From positions 1 to 5,491 of the forward strand of contig CALMBE010000019.1 of the NCBI GenBank assembly GCA_937860165.1: a DNA stretch of 5,491 bases. The letters are read 5' to 3'. The position numbers were made by a program, and so were the translations under genes. Positions 5,328 to 5,491 of the stretch are shown here, piece by piece (position 1 is the stretch's first letter; every line of letters begins with the position of its first letter). The notes below the pieces were generated by a model. The model ran no database searches and was not told the DNA's origin. It was given only the letters and a program-made list of their open reading frames with translations. Source of the DNA: an uncultured Planctomycetaceae bacterium. GTDB lineage: Bacteria; Planctomycetota; Planctomycetia; Pirellulales; Lacipirellulaceae.

Positions 5328-5491
5328 ATGACCGTCGAGAAAGGAACAAAAGAAGATCCATGGAGACTTAAGACGCCTCCGCTTTCGTCTGATTACGAGA
5401 TGTATAAAGACGAAAAGGACGGAAGAGAAGTGATCGTTTGCGTCGTTGGCAAAACGACTTTGCTTTACGACTATCGCTGTCTGGCCGATCT
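5328..5491 (+). CDS. Hypothetical protein, DUF6855-like, 3' end outside the window
   Basis: The first 54 residues of a gene that runs off the window. It starts MTVEKGTKEDPWRLKTPP, followed by a DYEMYKDEKDG stretch and VCVVGKTTLLYDYRCLADL. This KGTKxDPWxLKTPP...YxMYxDE...VGKTxLxYD pattern agrees with my memory of a small cytoplasmic family of unknown function (DUF6855), in which proteins run to roughly 140 residues. VGKTT here is not a P-loop, since the GxxxxGK spacing is absent. The start is set by GGGAGA 7 bases upstream. It begins 22 bases after the frameshifted glycosylase remnant, so the two may derive from the same source genome, which need not be that of the transporter genes. Confidence 0.7.
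   Translation, partial: MTVEKGTKEDPWRLKTPPLSSDYEMYKDEKDGREVIVCVVGKTTLLYDYRCLAD

Noticed and set aside
1..5491. CRISPR array, tRNA, rRNA or insertion sequence
   Set aside because: No regularly spaced direct repeats, cloverleaf, rRNA motif, transposase frame or paired terminal repeats were found.

Overview
The window looks like metagenome-derived DNA whose main part (about 1-4700) comes from a planctomycete-like bacterium. The evidence is an excisionase-type HTH plus degenerate receiver protein of a kind I associate with Planctomycetes, long structured intergenic stretches, heptamer repeat tracts and moderate GC. No marker gene fixes the taxon. Past about 4700 the sequence changes character twice, and the last 800 bases seem to be joined from other DNA, by recombination or by misassembly.

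Layout. Bases 1-296 hold a short hairpin, a strong terminator for leftward transcription and a heptamer-periodic tract. A leftward gene (297-869) encodes an HTH plus receiver-like regulator. Bases 870-1683 hold no convincing gene but several hairpins and a possible promoter. A small predicted exported protein follows (1684-2034), with a terminator-like hairpin over its stop codon. Next is the main gene (2150-3958): a SulP-family anion transporter that lacks the usual STAS domain and instead carries a C-terminal CaMKII-AD/NTF2-like domain closely resembling iota-class carbonic anhydrase (it ends in HHSSEFP). After 38 bases comes an SPFH/band-7 membrane protein gene starting at 3997.

The SPFH reading frame is a mosaic. 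At about 4696-4728 it passes in frame into the C-terminal part of a CapD/FlaA1-type nucleotide-sugar dehydratase with high-GC, alphaproteobacterial-style codons. At about 5077-5098 it passes again in frame into the C-terminal end of a uracil-DNA glycosylase family protein, which then frameshifts at 5221-5223. A new gene of a DUF6855-like hypothetical family starts at 5328 and runs off the window.

How it may work together: the transporter-carbonic anhydrase fusion and the SPFH protein look like one operon. A reasonable inference is a membrane module for bicarbonate uptake and CO2/bicarbonate interconversion, with the SPFH protein as scaffold. The transporter-iota-CA fusion is the strongest candidate for something undescribed. 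The mosaic 3' part of the SPFH frame should be treated as suspect until checked against reads.
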